This document shows positions 48,201 through 59,522 of a stretch of 64,000 nucleotides of DNA, piece after piece. A program made the position numbers and the translations under genes. The notes under the pieces were generated by a model. It was given only the letters and a program-made list of their open reading frames with translations, did no database searches and had not been told where the DNA came from. Origin of the DNA: Yamagishiella unicocca (taxonomy: Eukaryota > Chlorophyta > Chlorophyceae > Chlamydomonadales > Volvocaceae). Position 1 is the first letter of the stretch. Each line of letters opens with the position of its first letter. The stretch covers positions 682,001 through 746,000 of the forward strand of contig BDSL01000036.1 in NCBI GenBank assembly GCA_003116995.1. Reading direction: 5' to 3'.

Positions 48201-51200
48201 CGTATCCATCTTCCTGAGTTGTGCTCGATGCATCCACCACTATCCACCCAACAGGACTTGCGCGCTAGGGGCAGCTTTACGGTTAGGGAACTTCTGTCTA
48301 CAACAGCTCGGCAGGTTGCAGACATCAGCATCCCGCTTGAAGAGGTTGTTCATTCCAGCAGGATCCAATTTGCACTGAAAATGGATGACCGCTTTATGGA
48401 TGAGCTACGGAAATCTTACAAGGCATCAATCAGTTTCCGCACCCCAAAGGCCGCCCCAGACCCGGCCGCAGACACCGACCAGCTGAGCTCCGATAGCTCC
48501 AGCGCAAAGTCCAGCCGTGTGATTTACCCTGTCGTGGCAGCAGTTGTAGGGACGGCTGCGCTGGCAGCCATTTCCGCCTGCCTGGTCTGGCAGTTGCGGA
48601 GGCCGGGCGCACTGCGCCGTGGTATTGGTCGCATCGTGCCACCTGGCGTCAGCCCATCGACCACATTATGCATTACAGACATTGAAGGAAGCACCAGGTA
48701 CGACACTGAGCATTGCCTTTCGTAATCACGGGAAGGGGTTGCAGGTGTCGGTAGGGCCGCCTGAAGCGTAGTCACGCCTTGCAGACCGGTACACCGGATC
48801 GTTACACCTGGCCCTTATTGTTGCCACACCGTACGTGTGTGTTTCTGCGCTGACCGCAGGCTCTGGGAGACGGTGCCAGACATTATCATGTCCCACTCGA
48901 TACAACTGCACCACCAATGCATCCGTCGCTGCGCCACTGCTTTGAACGGCTACGAGTCATCTTGGGAGGGCGATTCAGTCATCCTTGCCTTTCACTGTGC
49001 TCAAGATGCGATGATATTTTGCCTCAACATCCAAGACTGCTTGATGCAGCTGCCATGGCCGGTAGAGCTCCTCGAGGTGAGGGACTGGGTTGAAAGCTGC
49101 ACCTGTTCGGCTTTAACTGGCACGGACCTGAGTGTGGGTGGCTTGTTGCTGTATTAGGGCTCGTACTTTGACGGGAGCAGAGCACGGGGGAATCGGACAA
49201 AATGATTCCTACCAGCTAGTGAGGCTCTTAAACGAGTATCGAAGCCTGGCACGTCGTGCCGCAAGACCAGCGTGTGCGCCTGAGCAAGGCTCAGGGCATG
49301 GCAATAGCTGCAGCGTTCACTGCCTCTTGTTCAGTGCGGGCTGGGGGCAGCATACATGCATCCTCCGTCCTTGCCTGGTTGCCCAGTGCTACTAGCGTCA
49401 ATTTGTGGCCTGACTCCTTGCGTCGCCTGGCGTATGATGGTAATAACGCGTGCCTCATTCATAATGGACCCTTTGTGCCCTTCACTGTCCCAGGTTGACA
49501 TCTGTCGGCCGCTGTATCTGACAAACGCGGAGGCCGACTCTATGCAGCAGCCGTTGCCGATTGGCGGCTCCCCTTCGTGGAACTTCGCTGGCAGGGCTGA
49601 TTTGACATCTAACATGGCGTCCATGCCAGGGGGGACCATAGTACAAGACTCGGGGCGGCAACGTCGCGTAAACGTTTGGTCCAAAAGTTATTCAGAAGCT
49701 CTGTTGCGCAGTGGCAATCTGGGGCTGCTGTCTGGGAACGCAAGCTCCCGTGCAGGAGCGGGTGGCAAATACGGCGCGCATGAGGTGGGCACCATGCGCT
49801 TTCTACTACAGTGCGCGGCTGAGGCAACTGAGGTTACTGCCGGTTCGACATCACGCACGCCATCTCGACACCATGCTGCTAACTCGGCGGCGGAAGCTGT
49901 GAGCCGCCGCAGAAATTCGTGTTCCCATGTGGGCGCGGACGACGTCATCTCAGTTGCGGGCACAACCTCGGAGTGCGCAGACGAGTCAACGCTCAACACC
50001 CAGGAGTCGATCCAACAAGATAATCCGCCGCACCCAAGCTGTTCTCTCAGCTTCCTTGAAGGAGAAGCTATCGGCAACGTCGATGATGATGCTGGCATGC
50101 AGCAGCAGTCAAGGGCACAGTGCAGCCCTTCCGTACGGTCAAAGCGTGTCAGCGCCCTGTCCATCTTCATTGCGTCATTTCGTCGCGGGCTAAAGACAGC
50201 ACGTTCTATCACGGGCATCGACTACCGCGAGAGCAGGACCCACAGCGTCAAGCAGGTTTCTGTGGGGTTGGATGAGATAAGTACCATCCGTGACCTCTAC
50301 AACAAAACCTTCAGCTTTGCAGGCCCAGCCAGGCTGACTCACAGCGTGACATGCCTGGGCACCGAGCGTGTTGGCTTCACACCTGCCGCTGCTTCAATGC
50401 CAGGAGAGCAAGTTCCGGAAGTGTTGGTGGTGCAAGGCCGGGTCAAAGACAACAAGGACTCGCCCCCATGGCTGCCACACGACCAGCCAGGGGCGCCACG
50501 TGTGTCTGCCCGAATGCGATTGTCCCAAGGGTTTTCCCAGACCAGTGGTGCTTCCACAACCCGCGTGGTGCGCTTTGCGGTGGCATCATGTAAAGGCGAC
50601 GCTGAGGAGCCAGCACCCTGTACCCTCACAGATGACGCGCCAGGGCGGTCAGACCTCATCCAGGGGCCATCTTACCAGTTACCAGTCTCCAGGAGCAACC
50701 CGGACATCTGCAGCACCACCCCCCCAAGCCGTTTGCCTGAGGCAAGGAACACAGCCGCTTCACGCCTGGTGCTCCGCGGCCTTCGTGTACGAATTGGCAA
50801 GTTTGGGATGTGAGGGTGGAGGTTTGGGCTCATGTGGCAAAGCGCCCTGCGCTTGGCGTCAGTTGGTGTTAAAATGTCTGCCTTATGAGACGTACCCCCG
50901 TTCCTTGTGATGCCATTTTTTTGCCGCTCTGCGATGCTGCTGATTCGACCCGCTGCCCGACCTCCTGACAGGATGTCATAGTGGTGTGTACGCGGCAACA
51001 GATGTGTCGTACAATCGATCCATGGCACGTATGACATACACGGGAATGCCAATGGCCAAGGCCCGTGCTGTGGTCAGTGCAGCTCACGGTGGCATGGTGT
51101 TGGTCTCCAGCGCGACGCATGCACTACTGACTGCCGAGGCAGTAAGTGGTGGGATGCCGTGCACTGTACTGCAGGGTAAGGGCAGCTATTCAGGCGCCCA

Positions 51201-53858
51201 CAACGTCCTATTTTGGCACGCGGGTGTACATGATTTGGACACGCACATCAAGCAGCCCATGGAGCTGTACACGGCTGCAACGCCAGCGATGGCACCACGC
51301 TGGGCGGTGCTTGCACCGCCTGGGCCAGCTGACAAGTCGTTGACGGTCGCAAAGGGTGTCATGGCCGCGCCAGTGGGTAACATCTGCATGGCGGCTATCT
51401 CAGTCACTGGAGGTGCAGCCATTGCAGCCTGGAACCTGGGCTTGTGGCAGGAGTGCACTGCACTGCTGTGGCATCAGGCCGCTGCGCTGTGCCGGCAGGC
51501 TGACGGGTACCTCGCAACAACCCGTTCTGGAGCAAGAGAGGTGCCCAGGGAGACAGGTCCAAATGGAAAACATCCCAAAGTGCTCCTCACAGCTGTTTTC
51601 CCAACAGCTGCAGCTGCGGTCCGCTGGTCGGCGAGCCTCATTGCATATGGGCTGCTGGCCAATTGGCCAAGCTCGCTGTTGCTCCATGACATGGCGGACG
51701 AGCAGCTATGGCTCATGAACATGTCGGACACTCGGCAGGATCGGGGTATGGAAGTCCAGCACAGCTCTGGAACACAGACACCTGCCAGGCAGGCGAGTGA
51801 GCCCCCTCCTGCCTCAGCCCTGGCGTTGACCTCGCCGTTCAACACGTTACAAAGTGCGACATCTGCTTCCGGCATGATGAGGTCCAGCAGCTCGAACTGC
51901 CAGCTCGACCCACGGGCACCCTCCATAACACGCCAGACCGACACACATCGCGGACTGGTACCAAGCCGTCTTAGCAGCTCCGCTGGCTTTGCTACTGCCA
52001 GTGAAGGCGAGAGACGTGAAACGTCGAGTGGCCTGTCCGCAACCGACTTTGGCGGGGACGCCGAGCCGCAGTGGCTCAGCTGCAGTCGCTCGATGCGAAG
52101 CAGGAGCCAAACGATGCACCGACCATCCTTCACCATTGTGACAGAAGGGATGCCTGTGCCATCTGGAGCGTACAGCGACGTGCCGATCGCAGCCGGTGCG
52201 CAGACGTCTGTGACACCGCATGAGCATGAGAGCAGAAAGACAGATGTTAGCGGTGCAGCAGGGCCGGTGGATACTGGGCTACAGCCAGGCGGCCCCTTGC
52301 AAGCCCAGCCTCTTCGACGAAGTATGTGGCCTTTACTGGCCATGAGCGGGCCATCCCGCAGCCGCAACAATGTAACGATGTTGCACGAGCCCCTGGGAAC
52401 TAGCTACACGTCGTCGCGCTCGCATGTTCCATTTCTCCCTGTCCCGATTCCCATCCGGGACGTGCTACGGCTTCCTGGTCATGACGCACAACTCCCGACG
52501 CTGTCAGGGCTGCCCAGCAGCTCCTCCACATTCGCGTGTGGAAGGCCCTTTGCCAGGGCAGTGGATACCAATGGCCGCAGGAGCCTCGACACCACTCAGG
52601 TGAGGTGCCAAGGAGTGTGGCTACGTGAGGGCAATGGCACTACTGAGTGCCTGCAGTCCGGTGCCTAAAAGAGCGAACAGCAGTGAGGCTGCAACAAACG
52701 TTAATCTCAGTGGGGTTGTCGGGGCTTGAGTCTGGATATGACCTCTGGAGTCGTAATCAGCATTGCTGTCATTGTCAGCGCAGATTTGTGGTTGTGGTGA
52801 CAGGCGTAGGGTTGCCAAAGCGTGATGGCTGTTTGAGGCCTCACAGGATGCCCCATAAGCCCGGCCTGCACACGCACCCCTACCCCCAATCATGTTTCCC
52901 AACACAGGGCGCCACACAGAAGACGGCATCTGGAGTTGTCCAGCATAGGGGCCTAGACGGCTCAGGGTTCTGTGGATCTACCGTCTCTGCCTTGACCCTA
53001 GACGCGTGCCCTCGTGACACAAGCATGGAGGGCGCCAAAAAGGTCCCTCAGCAGGCAGTGACGAGGGCGGCGGCAGATGGCCAGCCCGCGCTTCTGGGCG
53101 CCGCCGTAAGGCCCACCAAGATGCAGGTCCCTGCTGTGCAGAGCCTACCTTCGACGCCTCAGCTGACGGCATCACAGGCTGTGCGCATTTTGGCAGAGCG
53201 ACACCAGGAGCAGATGTCATCAGCGTCATGTGTCCTCACCGGCGATCTTTCAGATACGGTCCCACGCGCCAGCAACCAGCTGCCGCTGTCGCTGCTCGAC
53301 AGGCTCATTTCACGAGGTCTCCGCCTTCGTGCGGGTGTGGCCATGGGTGTGGCATCTGTGGAGGTGGGTACTGTCGATGAAAGCAGATACCTTTGTCACC
53401 CTGAGCTTCATGTGTTATTTCTGGCACGCCTGGATAGCGAACTTCACCAACAAACCCGTGGTGACAAGCTAAGGTGTACCTAAATAACCCAGAGGCACCT
53501 GTTTGCACTGTCAGTAACCCCTTTTACATTTGCAATTTGCACTGTCAACAGCCCCTTGTTTGTTTGCGCTGCCAGCAACCCAGGTTATGTTTGTATTTTC
53601 GGTGCCGTGGGAGTCTGATGCCATTCAACCCAACATGCCGCCCCATTACAGATTAATTGTGTAACTGGTGACGCGCGCTACGCCGGCCCAGTAGCCGTGG
53701 CTGCCGTTGCCTTGGCAGGAAGGGCTCCAGTGTCCCATGTCTTGGTGAGCCCGCGTCTCACGCGGACTACTGGAGAGGCGAGCACATTAGTGCAGTCGCT
53801 GGCGGATCTGCACCCGTCCATAGCTTCGCGGGTGAGGGTTGACCGCTGTGAAAAGTGA
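45287..53858 (+). CDS. receptor-type class III nucleotide cyclase with solute-binding-like ectodomain
   Basis: Predicted to make cAMP or cGMP from ATP or GTP in response to an extracytoplasmic ligand. The start ATG begins a signal peptide (MLVRTWLARILVVLLLVTKG). Exons: 45287-~45426, one uncertain exon near 45700-45830, 46064-46158, 46306-46589, 46677-46822, 47137-47280, 47525-48106, 48255-48697, 48860-49076, 49494-50796, 50972-52599, 52908-53363, 53652-53858; about 1,900 residues. The ectodomain resembles bacterial family-1 solute-binding proteins (LYYRRDLLADADLQPPSTWEE, DLNGDGTKGYGIC, VNRAPYAGTGG). One helix (VVAAVVGTAALAAISACLVW) precedes the catalytic domain: CITDIEGSTRLWE and WEGDSVILAFH carry the two metal-binding aspartates; after a ~430-residue low-complexity insert it resumes at GLRVRIGCHSGV and YTGMPMAKAKAV-like sequence. 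A second domain starts at APVGNICMAAIS and ends at GLRLRAGVAMGVASVE plus TGDARYAGP; its aspartates are missing. Nucleotide specificity cannot be told. A GTGAGT at 53855 may mean a further exon. Confidence 0.86.
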
Positions 53859-54201
53859 GTGACGAGAAAGTTTATTTCTATGATGTGGTGTACCTGGCAA
53901 TTGGCTGCATGATTTCCAGATGAAGCCGTTGCATGGAATGCTGCAGCAGACTAGTAGTAGTTCAAGTGCAAAGTTAACATGTTGTTTGAGAACGTCGTGG
54001 TTAGCGCTCAGCAGCGAAAGCACCGTTTGTCCTGCAGGACTGCATTACTACTGGGTGTTGCTGAACATACTAACAGGCATACTCAGCCCAATACAGGGCT
54101 GTAGCCCCGCCAGTGCGCGAACGCGCGGCACTAGCGTCTAGCTCCCAAAGCACGCTTTTCCTCCAGAGGGGATCGCACGTACCGGTCACCACATTTAGGT
54201 G

Positions 54202-54206
54202 TGTAA
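54202..54206 (+). terminator. candidate TGTAA poly(A) signal for the cyclase gene
   Basis: TGTAA lies 344 nt after the predicted TGA of the cyclase gene, a usual distance for a volvocine 3' UTR. No experimental support is visible. Confidence 0.4.
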
Positions 54207-55263
54207 CCGACGTCTCATCCATTGAGGTGTGCGTGAGGACTGTACACGGTTATTACGAGGGCATATACGTTTGTCGTGTGTGACTAGCAAGTAGAAACGT
54301 GATCATGTGTCTTCAGCGTGTATGTTAGTTCGGCTACGTGTGCACTTTTTTACCGTTTGACCTCATTAATTCCGTATCTGAAACGGTATAAGCTTGACAC
54401 GGTGTGCAGACGAGATGTATCACCACGGTGTCAACTCGACATAATACGATGGTGTATGATTGACGTGTTCATTCGACGGTTTTAACCATTCGATGGTATG
54501 TCCTAGCCGTATAAACATGAACGACGAGATGGTGTATGCAGCATGTTGCAACTCATGTGGATCATTTCTGGAGCTGCCCGGTGGCTCAAGCCATCGCCGA
54601 CCAGCTGGCCATGCGGGCGGGCGCTGCTGTGTCCCGGGGTTAAGTATGGTTGGTGTTGGCGCCTCCGGGGCTGTAGCAATGTATCTGGGACGCCGTGGTG
54701 CTAGCGGCCATCAGCGCGATGCAGGCTGGGCGGCGGCATTTCGGCGGCGGCTTTCGAGGCGCCGGAGGGTGTCTCCCCTGGTGTCGTTTTATGAGATCGT
54801 GCGGTTCGGCATGGGGTGCGGACTTTTGGTCCCGTCTGGGGGGCTTCGTGGTGCTGGGGGTCCGGAACAAGGGTTGGGGAGGGGTTGGTCCTCAGCACCC
54901 TTCACTGCGGGTTGTTCAGGGCCAACTCATGCGTGTTGGCCCGGCGCCCAGTCCTGAGGGATCTGGTTAGGTCCTGGCTGGCCGCTGCTGCTGCGGGAGC
55001 TCCCTTTTTCCTCCTCCTTCCTTCAGGTTGGGTGATGGCCCGTTCTGGATGGGGATCCTCTTGGCTCTCAGGTGGGGGGCTTCTGCTCGGCTTGCTCTGC
55101 TGGTTGCTCTGGCTGAGGGGCTGCTTGGGCTGCAGTTGGTGTACTACTTGTAGGGGGGCCATTTGCACCCTGGGTGGTTGGTGCCGCTGTTTGCTCTTTA
55201 GGCCCTTGCTCAGGGTTTCTCGTGGGTTGTTGTATCTCGGTCGGCTGGTTTGCCCTTCTTCCT

Positions 55264-55335
55264 GCATCTCTTTCAGTGTCAGGTAATGCGCCCGATGGCT
55301 CTACCTTCTGGTCTGGGGCCCACTGTAACATTAAC
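55264..55335 (-). repeat. repeat copy A with QWAPDQKVEPS reading frame
   Basis: The plus strand contains TTCAGTGTCAGGTAATGCGC and ends CCCACTGTAAC. On the minus strand it reads QWAPDQKVEPSGALPDTE. It is about 80 per cent alike to the repeats at 55956 and 58796 (by eye). Confidence 0.7.
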
Positions 55336-55955
55336 TGGGGTACTGGACGAATATGCATCAGTTTGACTGAATGGTGGGGGTGTCCGCTGATTGCCACCGA
55401 AAGGTGTATGGACAAGGACGTTATACTGCATGCTATGAGGGTCCGTTATGACATCACTGGCAGTGACTTAGCACTCCTCTAACTCTTGTGGCATGTGGGG
55501 TAGCACCTGTAGTGCCTTGGGTGGTGGAATTTGGGGCCCTTCCTCTGGGGTCTGCAGCGTTGGGTCGAGGCCGCTGTGATCCCTCGGCACCCCTTTTTGG
55601 GTCGCCTCATGTGTGAGGGGTCGGACAACATGTCTGTGGGGTCATGATTGGCCCCGGCTGCGTGGTGGCAGGGTTTTCCCTTGCTTCTTCCTTTCCTTGT
55701 TTCTGGGTGGGCGTGTCCTGCTTAGGGCTTGTGGTTTCTGGGATGAGAGGAGGGCAGCTATTCTGCTTGCATCACTGCGCTCCACTGGTTTCTCGGTTGC
55801 GGGTCTGCTAGGTGTGTTGGTGGTCGGTTCCTGATAGGAGAGCCTACAGCGCGAATTCCCCCTGTGGTGCAGTCTGCTGCTGTTTTTGCCTCTGTTGGCT
55901 GGTGTCGTGGTGATTTGCCGTTGTTATGGTGCTGCTGGGTTTCCGTCTCTTTCGT

Positions 55956-56020
55956 CTCCTTCAGTGTCAGGCGATGTGCCCGTTGGTTCTGCCATCAGGC
56001 CTGATACCCACTGTAACTAG
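55956..56020 (-). repeat. repeat copy B of the same element
   Basis: The plus strand contains CCTTCAGTGTCAGGCGATGT and ends CCCACTGTAACTAG. It has the same orientation as copy A, about 690 bp downstream, and keeps the minus-strand frame (QWVSGLMAEPTGTSPDTE). Confidence 0.65.
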
Positions 56021-56672
56021 TAACACTACTGCACGTCTTGGGTCCAGGGTTACGGATTCAGCTGTGACATGGGCTCCTGGATGGCTGCCCAGCCAAGGAC
56101 GACTGCACCTATCCGCCGGTAAGTACTTGTTCCTGGGCGACTTCACTGTTAATTCGAAATAGTGCGAAGGGAGGCCGGGGCGATTGGGTGGGGTTTTAGG
56201 TGGTCGCCTGATGTTGAAGCCGGGGTATGTATCATGAATACTGGCTTGGCGGGCAGTCAGGGACAATGTCAGCGCAACCATGTTGCTCTTTGTTTCCATT
56301 CGATTGTCCAACAATGGCAATGGTTGCTGGTTTCCGGGCAGCACCCAACCACCACCACCACCACCAAGCACGGCAGCAAGCCTTGCATAGGCTGGCTGGG
56401 CCACTCCTGGGCATTTCGAACTAAAGATTGGCGCAGCTTTGCACAGCAGATCCACCACAATGCTGCTCTCTCGCCAGCGTAGTCCACAGAAGCCCCATCA
56501 AAAAGTCACCAGCTCAAGTAGATCAGCCAGAGCGCAACGCAACGATGCCGAGCACGGGTGTCATGACACAATAGGCTACGGTGCCCCTACGGCACCCACT
56601 CGAGGGGCTCTCCATGCCTCTCAAGAACAGCCGTGCGCAAGGACTGTAAAATGTGCGCAATCCCGCCCTTCT

Positions 56673-59522
56673 TCAGCCGACCTTCTGCTGCTTCCTTGCC
56701 AGGTACCGCTCCCTGGCCGACTGTACAGAAGTATCATCGTTGCGCCTCTTACCCACAGCTAAGGCGGCCGCCACTGGGCCGCCTCCAGCTGCAGCGTCTG
56801 AACCAGGAACGCTGCGCGCCTCACCGGCCTGGCTGCGAGACCTCTGCGGATCCCCTTGCTGACGCGCTTCCTGCTGCAGCGGGTCCGAGTCTGCAGGACG
56901 GACCCCAGCAGACACCTGAGACGCAGGCCCAGCGGCCTCTTGCTTGCCCAGTTGCTGCTGCTCGGGCAGCTCGCGGCCGCCTCGCGCCACCGGCTCCTCG
57001 TCTTGATGCTGCTCGCCGCGCTTCTTCTCGCGGAGGGCGCGCTCGGCCTCCAGCCGCAGCACGTCGTACCGGTCGAGCTGGGCGAGCACTTTCGCCGAGG
57101 GGCCTGTGCAAAGGGTCAACACGGATAGGGTATTGGGCGGTTAATGAGCAAGGCGGGGTACAGGGGTGACAGAAAACCCCGACCAACTCACACCGACCAG
57201 TGTCACCAACCAACCGCCTCCTGTACGCAACGATTTGGGTTGGAACGCTTCGAATGTTCACAAAGGTAAACCCGGATGTCTCGCGCCGTGTGGAAGCCCG
57301 ACATATAGCGCTGGCGCTAGGCTAGTCGACGCCACAAGGACACCACGCTTGCGCCAAGAACATGCCCTGATGACATGCAGCGCTGTGCCCGCTCCATCCC
57401 AGGCGTCCACTGCGCTTGGCCGACAATACCGATTCCGACTTCCGGGTCCCAGCCACCCATGGGCTACATCTTCCCAATTCAATTCACCTTGCCCGTCTGA
57501 GGCAGCAGCTGCGCCCTTGGACGCTACGCCAGACCCGCCACCTCGAGGCGGCGGTGAGCCCTCGAGACCAGGGCTCGGTGAAGCAGAGGCACCCGGTCTA
57601 CCATCCAATCCGTCCTCAGGTTCCTGCCTCCCGGCGTCCGATCGCGAGCCCGGTTCGTCGTGTTTTGCCGTTCCAAATGCCACATTTTTCGTAAGGAGAT
57701 TGGCGTAGAAGTTGCCCATGTGGCCAACTTTGCGCACGTCGTTGCGTTGCTCCTCCAGCTCCCTGCAAGCGATGGATGCGGTGGACATGATGGATGCGGT
57801 GGACATGATGGATGCGGTGGACATGATGGATGCGGTGGACATGATGGATGCGGTGGACATGATGGATGCGGTGAGCTGGACGTGGACGCGATGATGGATG
57901 CGGTGCGGTGGGCATGAGGGGTGCGGTGAGGTGGAAGCAGTTCTTGACGATGATTGAACGGGGCAATGGTGGGGACTTATCCACGACATGCACACGCCAC
58001 TGGCGCTCAGCGCGCCACCAGCGCGCAATCGCCGCCGATGCAGCACCGTCCGCGTGCGCTGCGTTAGTTATTTACTCACTCAGCCGCGGCTTCCCATCGC
58101 AGACGGAGCTGACACCGACGTGCGGTATCTAAGCGCCGCAGCTCACAGCAGTGGTGGACGGACCAGCCGGGGTGAGTTATCGGACACGGCGAACGGTCCC
58201 GCGCCACTCGACCCACGATGCCCATTCACACAATCACCCAGAACTAAAGAACCTCGTCAACGCAGCGCACCTTTGCCGTTCCGCCTCCTGCCATTTCTTG
58301 TCCTCCTCCAGCTTCCGACGGTAGGCGCCCGTAACAAACCGCTCCTTGTCTTCGTATAAGTGGTCCTCTTGCTGGCGCTCCCGGACCATGCGTCGCTCGT
58401 ACAGCACGTCCTGGTCAAGTGACGAAGGTATTCCGGAACCTCAATGAAAGCCCCGGCAGCCAACACAACGACACCGGTTCAAGACAACAAGTTCAGACGA
58501 CTATCGTCCTGTCACCGCTGAAACCACATCGTATACACTCTACAATTTCGCACGTACGGCCCAAGTTGGCGCGCATCCCCACCTGTTCCCGCTTTCGTTG
58601 CTGTGCCTGCTCGAGGAGGGATGCTATGTACTTGCTGTGCCGTTGAACTTTGTCCTGCTGCTTCGGCGCTACACGGGCCTCCTGGATGCTGTCGTACACG
58701 CCGTCGTACTCAAAGGCAGATGGATCCGTTGCGAGGGCATCCTCGTACATCTGCTGCACCTGCGCCCAGGAGATTGGAGGTGGCAACTGTTTCAGTGGGC
58801 CTCAGACCGGAAGGTAGAGCCATCGGACGCATCGCCTAGAGCCATCGGACGCATCGCCTGACACTGAAGGATTAAGGTGTTGCATGGAGATGGTTCACCA
58901 CACGGTGCTGTGGATACCAGGGTATTAACGGCCACAAAACTGACGCGATAAGATGACGCAAAGCGTGCATGGAGGAGTTGGTGTAACCAGGGGACCTGCT
59001 GCTGGAAAGTGCGCCGTGGACGTCCTTGGGCAGTGCGAGACAGTGTGGGCGCCATCATTCGGTGAGTGCCCGGTCCGAAGGTAAGGCAGTTTTTTGGTTG
59101 CAACCGTTGCAAGGCGCTGATGTAACTTGGGCACCCCACACCAGCCCAGGCCCAGGCACACAGGCATGGTTACCCCCAAGAGAGCAGGAGCACGCGACCT
59201 TATTGCACGCCAGAAGGTTGCGGCGCGACCATACTGAATGGGTACGCACTGAAGGATTTGCTTCACTAGTGGGTTTCCCCGGGTGGTCCCTGGGCCCGTT
59301 GGATCGCACCTTGGCTGCAGCGCGCTTCTTGTCGGCCTGGCGAGCGATCTGGCGTTCCACGTCCTCCTCCTCTGAGTCGTCGTCGCCAAAGACGTTTGCT
59401 GGCGCCACCTTGCGCGGCACCGCGGGTGCCCCTGGCAGGCCAGCCTTCTTAGGCGCAACCTTTTGCAGCCCATATTGGACACCTTTTTGACCGATAAGTA
59501 CGCCCGAAGGCTGCTTGCTCAT
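56673..59522 (-). CDS. NSRP1: NSRP1-type nuclear speckle splicing regulator (DUF2040)
   Basis: NSRP1 (CCDC55/NSrp70) is a coiled-coil nuclear speckle protein that affects alternative splice-site choice in animals. Exons: 59522-59310 (71 codons), 58759-58583 (59 codons), 58410-58271, 57762 to about 57440, and 57103-56673 (TGA). Exon 1 holds the N-terminal motif GQKGVQYGLQK followed by VFGDDDSEEED, typical of the family. Exon 2 has the DUF2040 core EDALATDPSAFEYDGVYD, then KYIASLLEQAQQRKREQ. Exon 3 has YERRMVRERQQEDHLYEDKE followed by RFVTGAYRRKLEE, matching the conserved basic/acidic helix. Exon 4 begins ELEEQRNDVRKVGHMGNFYANLL, the family's NFY-LL segment. The last exon carries YDVLRLEAERALREKKRG and ends ARERYLARKQQKVG. 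The donor of exon 4 is not resolved, so the low-complexity part after NVAFGTAKHDEPGS is approximate. The other junctions are in phase. It lacks the long RS-rich tail of vertebrate NSRP1. Confidence 0.86.
57771..57903 (-). repeat. 18-bp minisatellite in NSRP1 intron 3
   Basis: Five exact 18-bp units, plus strand GATGGATGCGGTGGACAT, run from 57771 to 57860, followed by degenerate units to about 57903. The array abuts the 3' splice site of the exon starting at 57762. On the minus strand it reads as repeats of STASIM/HRIHHV, which is not part of the protein. Confidence 0.92.
58796..58872 (+). repeat. repeat copy C inside NSRP1 intron 1, opposite orientation
   Basis: This is the reverse complement of copies A and B. 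The plus strand reads CAGTGGGCCTCAGACCGGAA, encoding QWASDRKVEPSDASP, and ends at CCTGACACTGAAGG. It contains an internal tandem duplication of 22 bp (AGAGCCATCGGACGCATCGC plus two bases). Confidence 0.75.

Larger units (their letters stand above)
53859..56672. other. intergenic region with candidate mobile-element remnants
   Basis: From 53859 to about 54540 the sequence is AT-rich with no gene. From about 54540 to 56160 it is G/T-rich on the plus strand, and the minus strand reads P/Q/A/E/K-rich low-complexity peptides in two frames (about 54900-55415), like a disordered gag-type or linker region. No intact ORF, reverse transcriptase, transposase or terminal repeats were seen. Two related 60-70 bp repeats lie at 55264-55335 and 55956-56020. 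Confidence 0.4.

Noticed and set aside
57660..57917. DGCGGHDGCGGH-type repeat protein on the plus strand
   Set aside because: Translation of an 18-bp intron minisatellite antisense to NSRP1.
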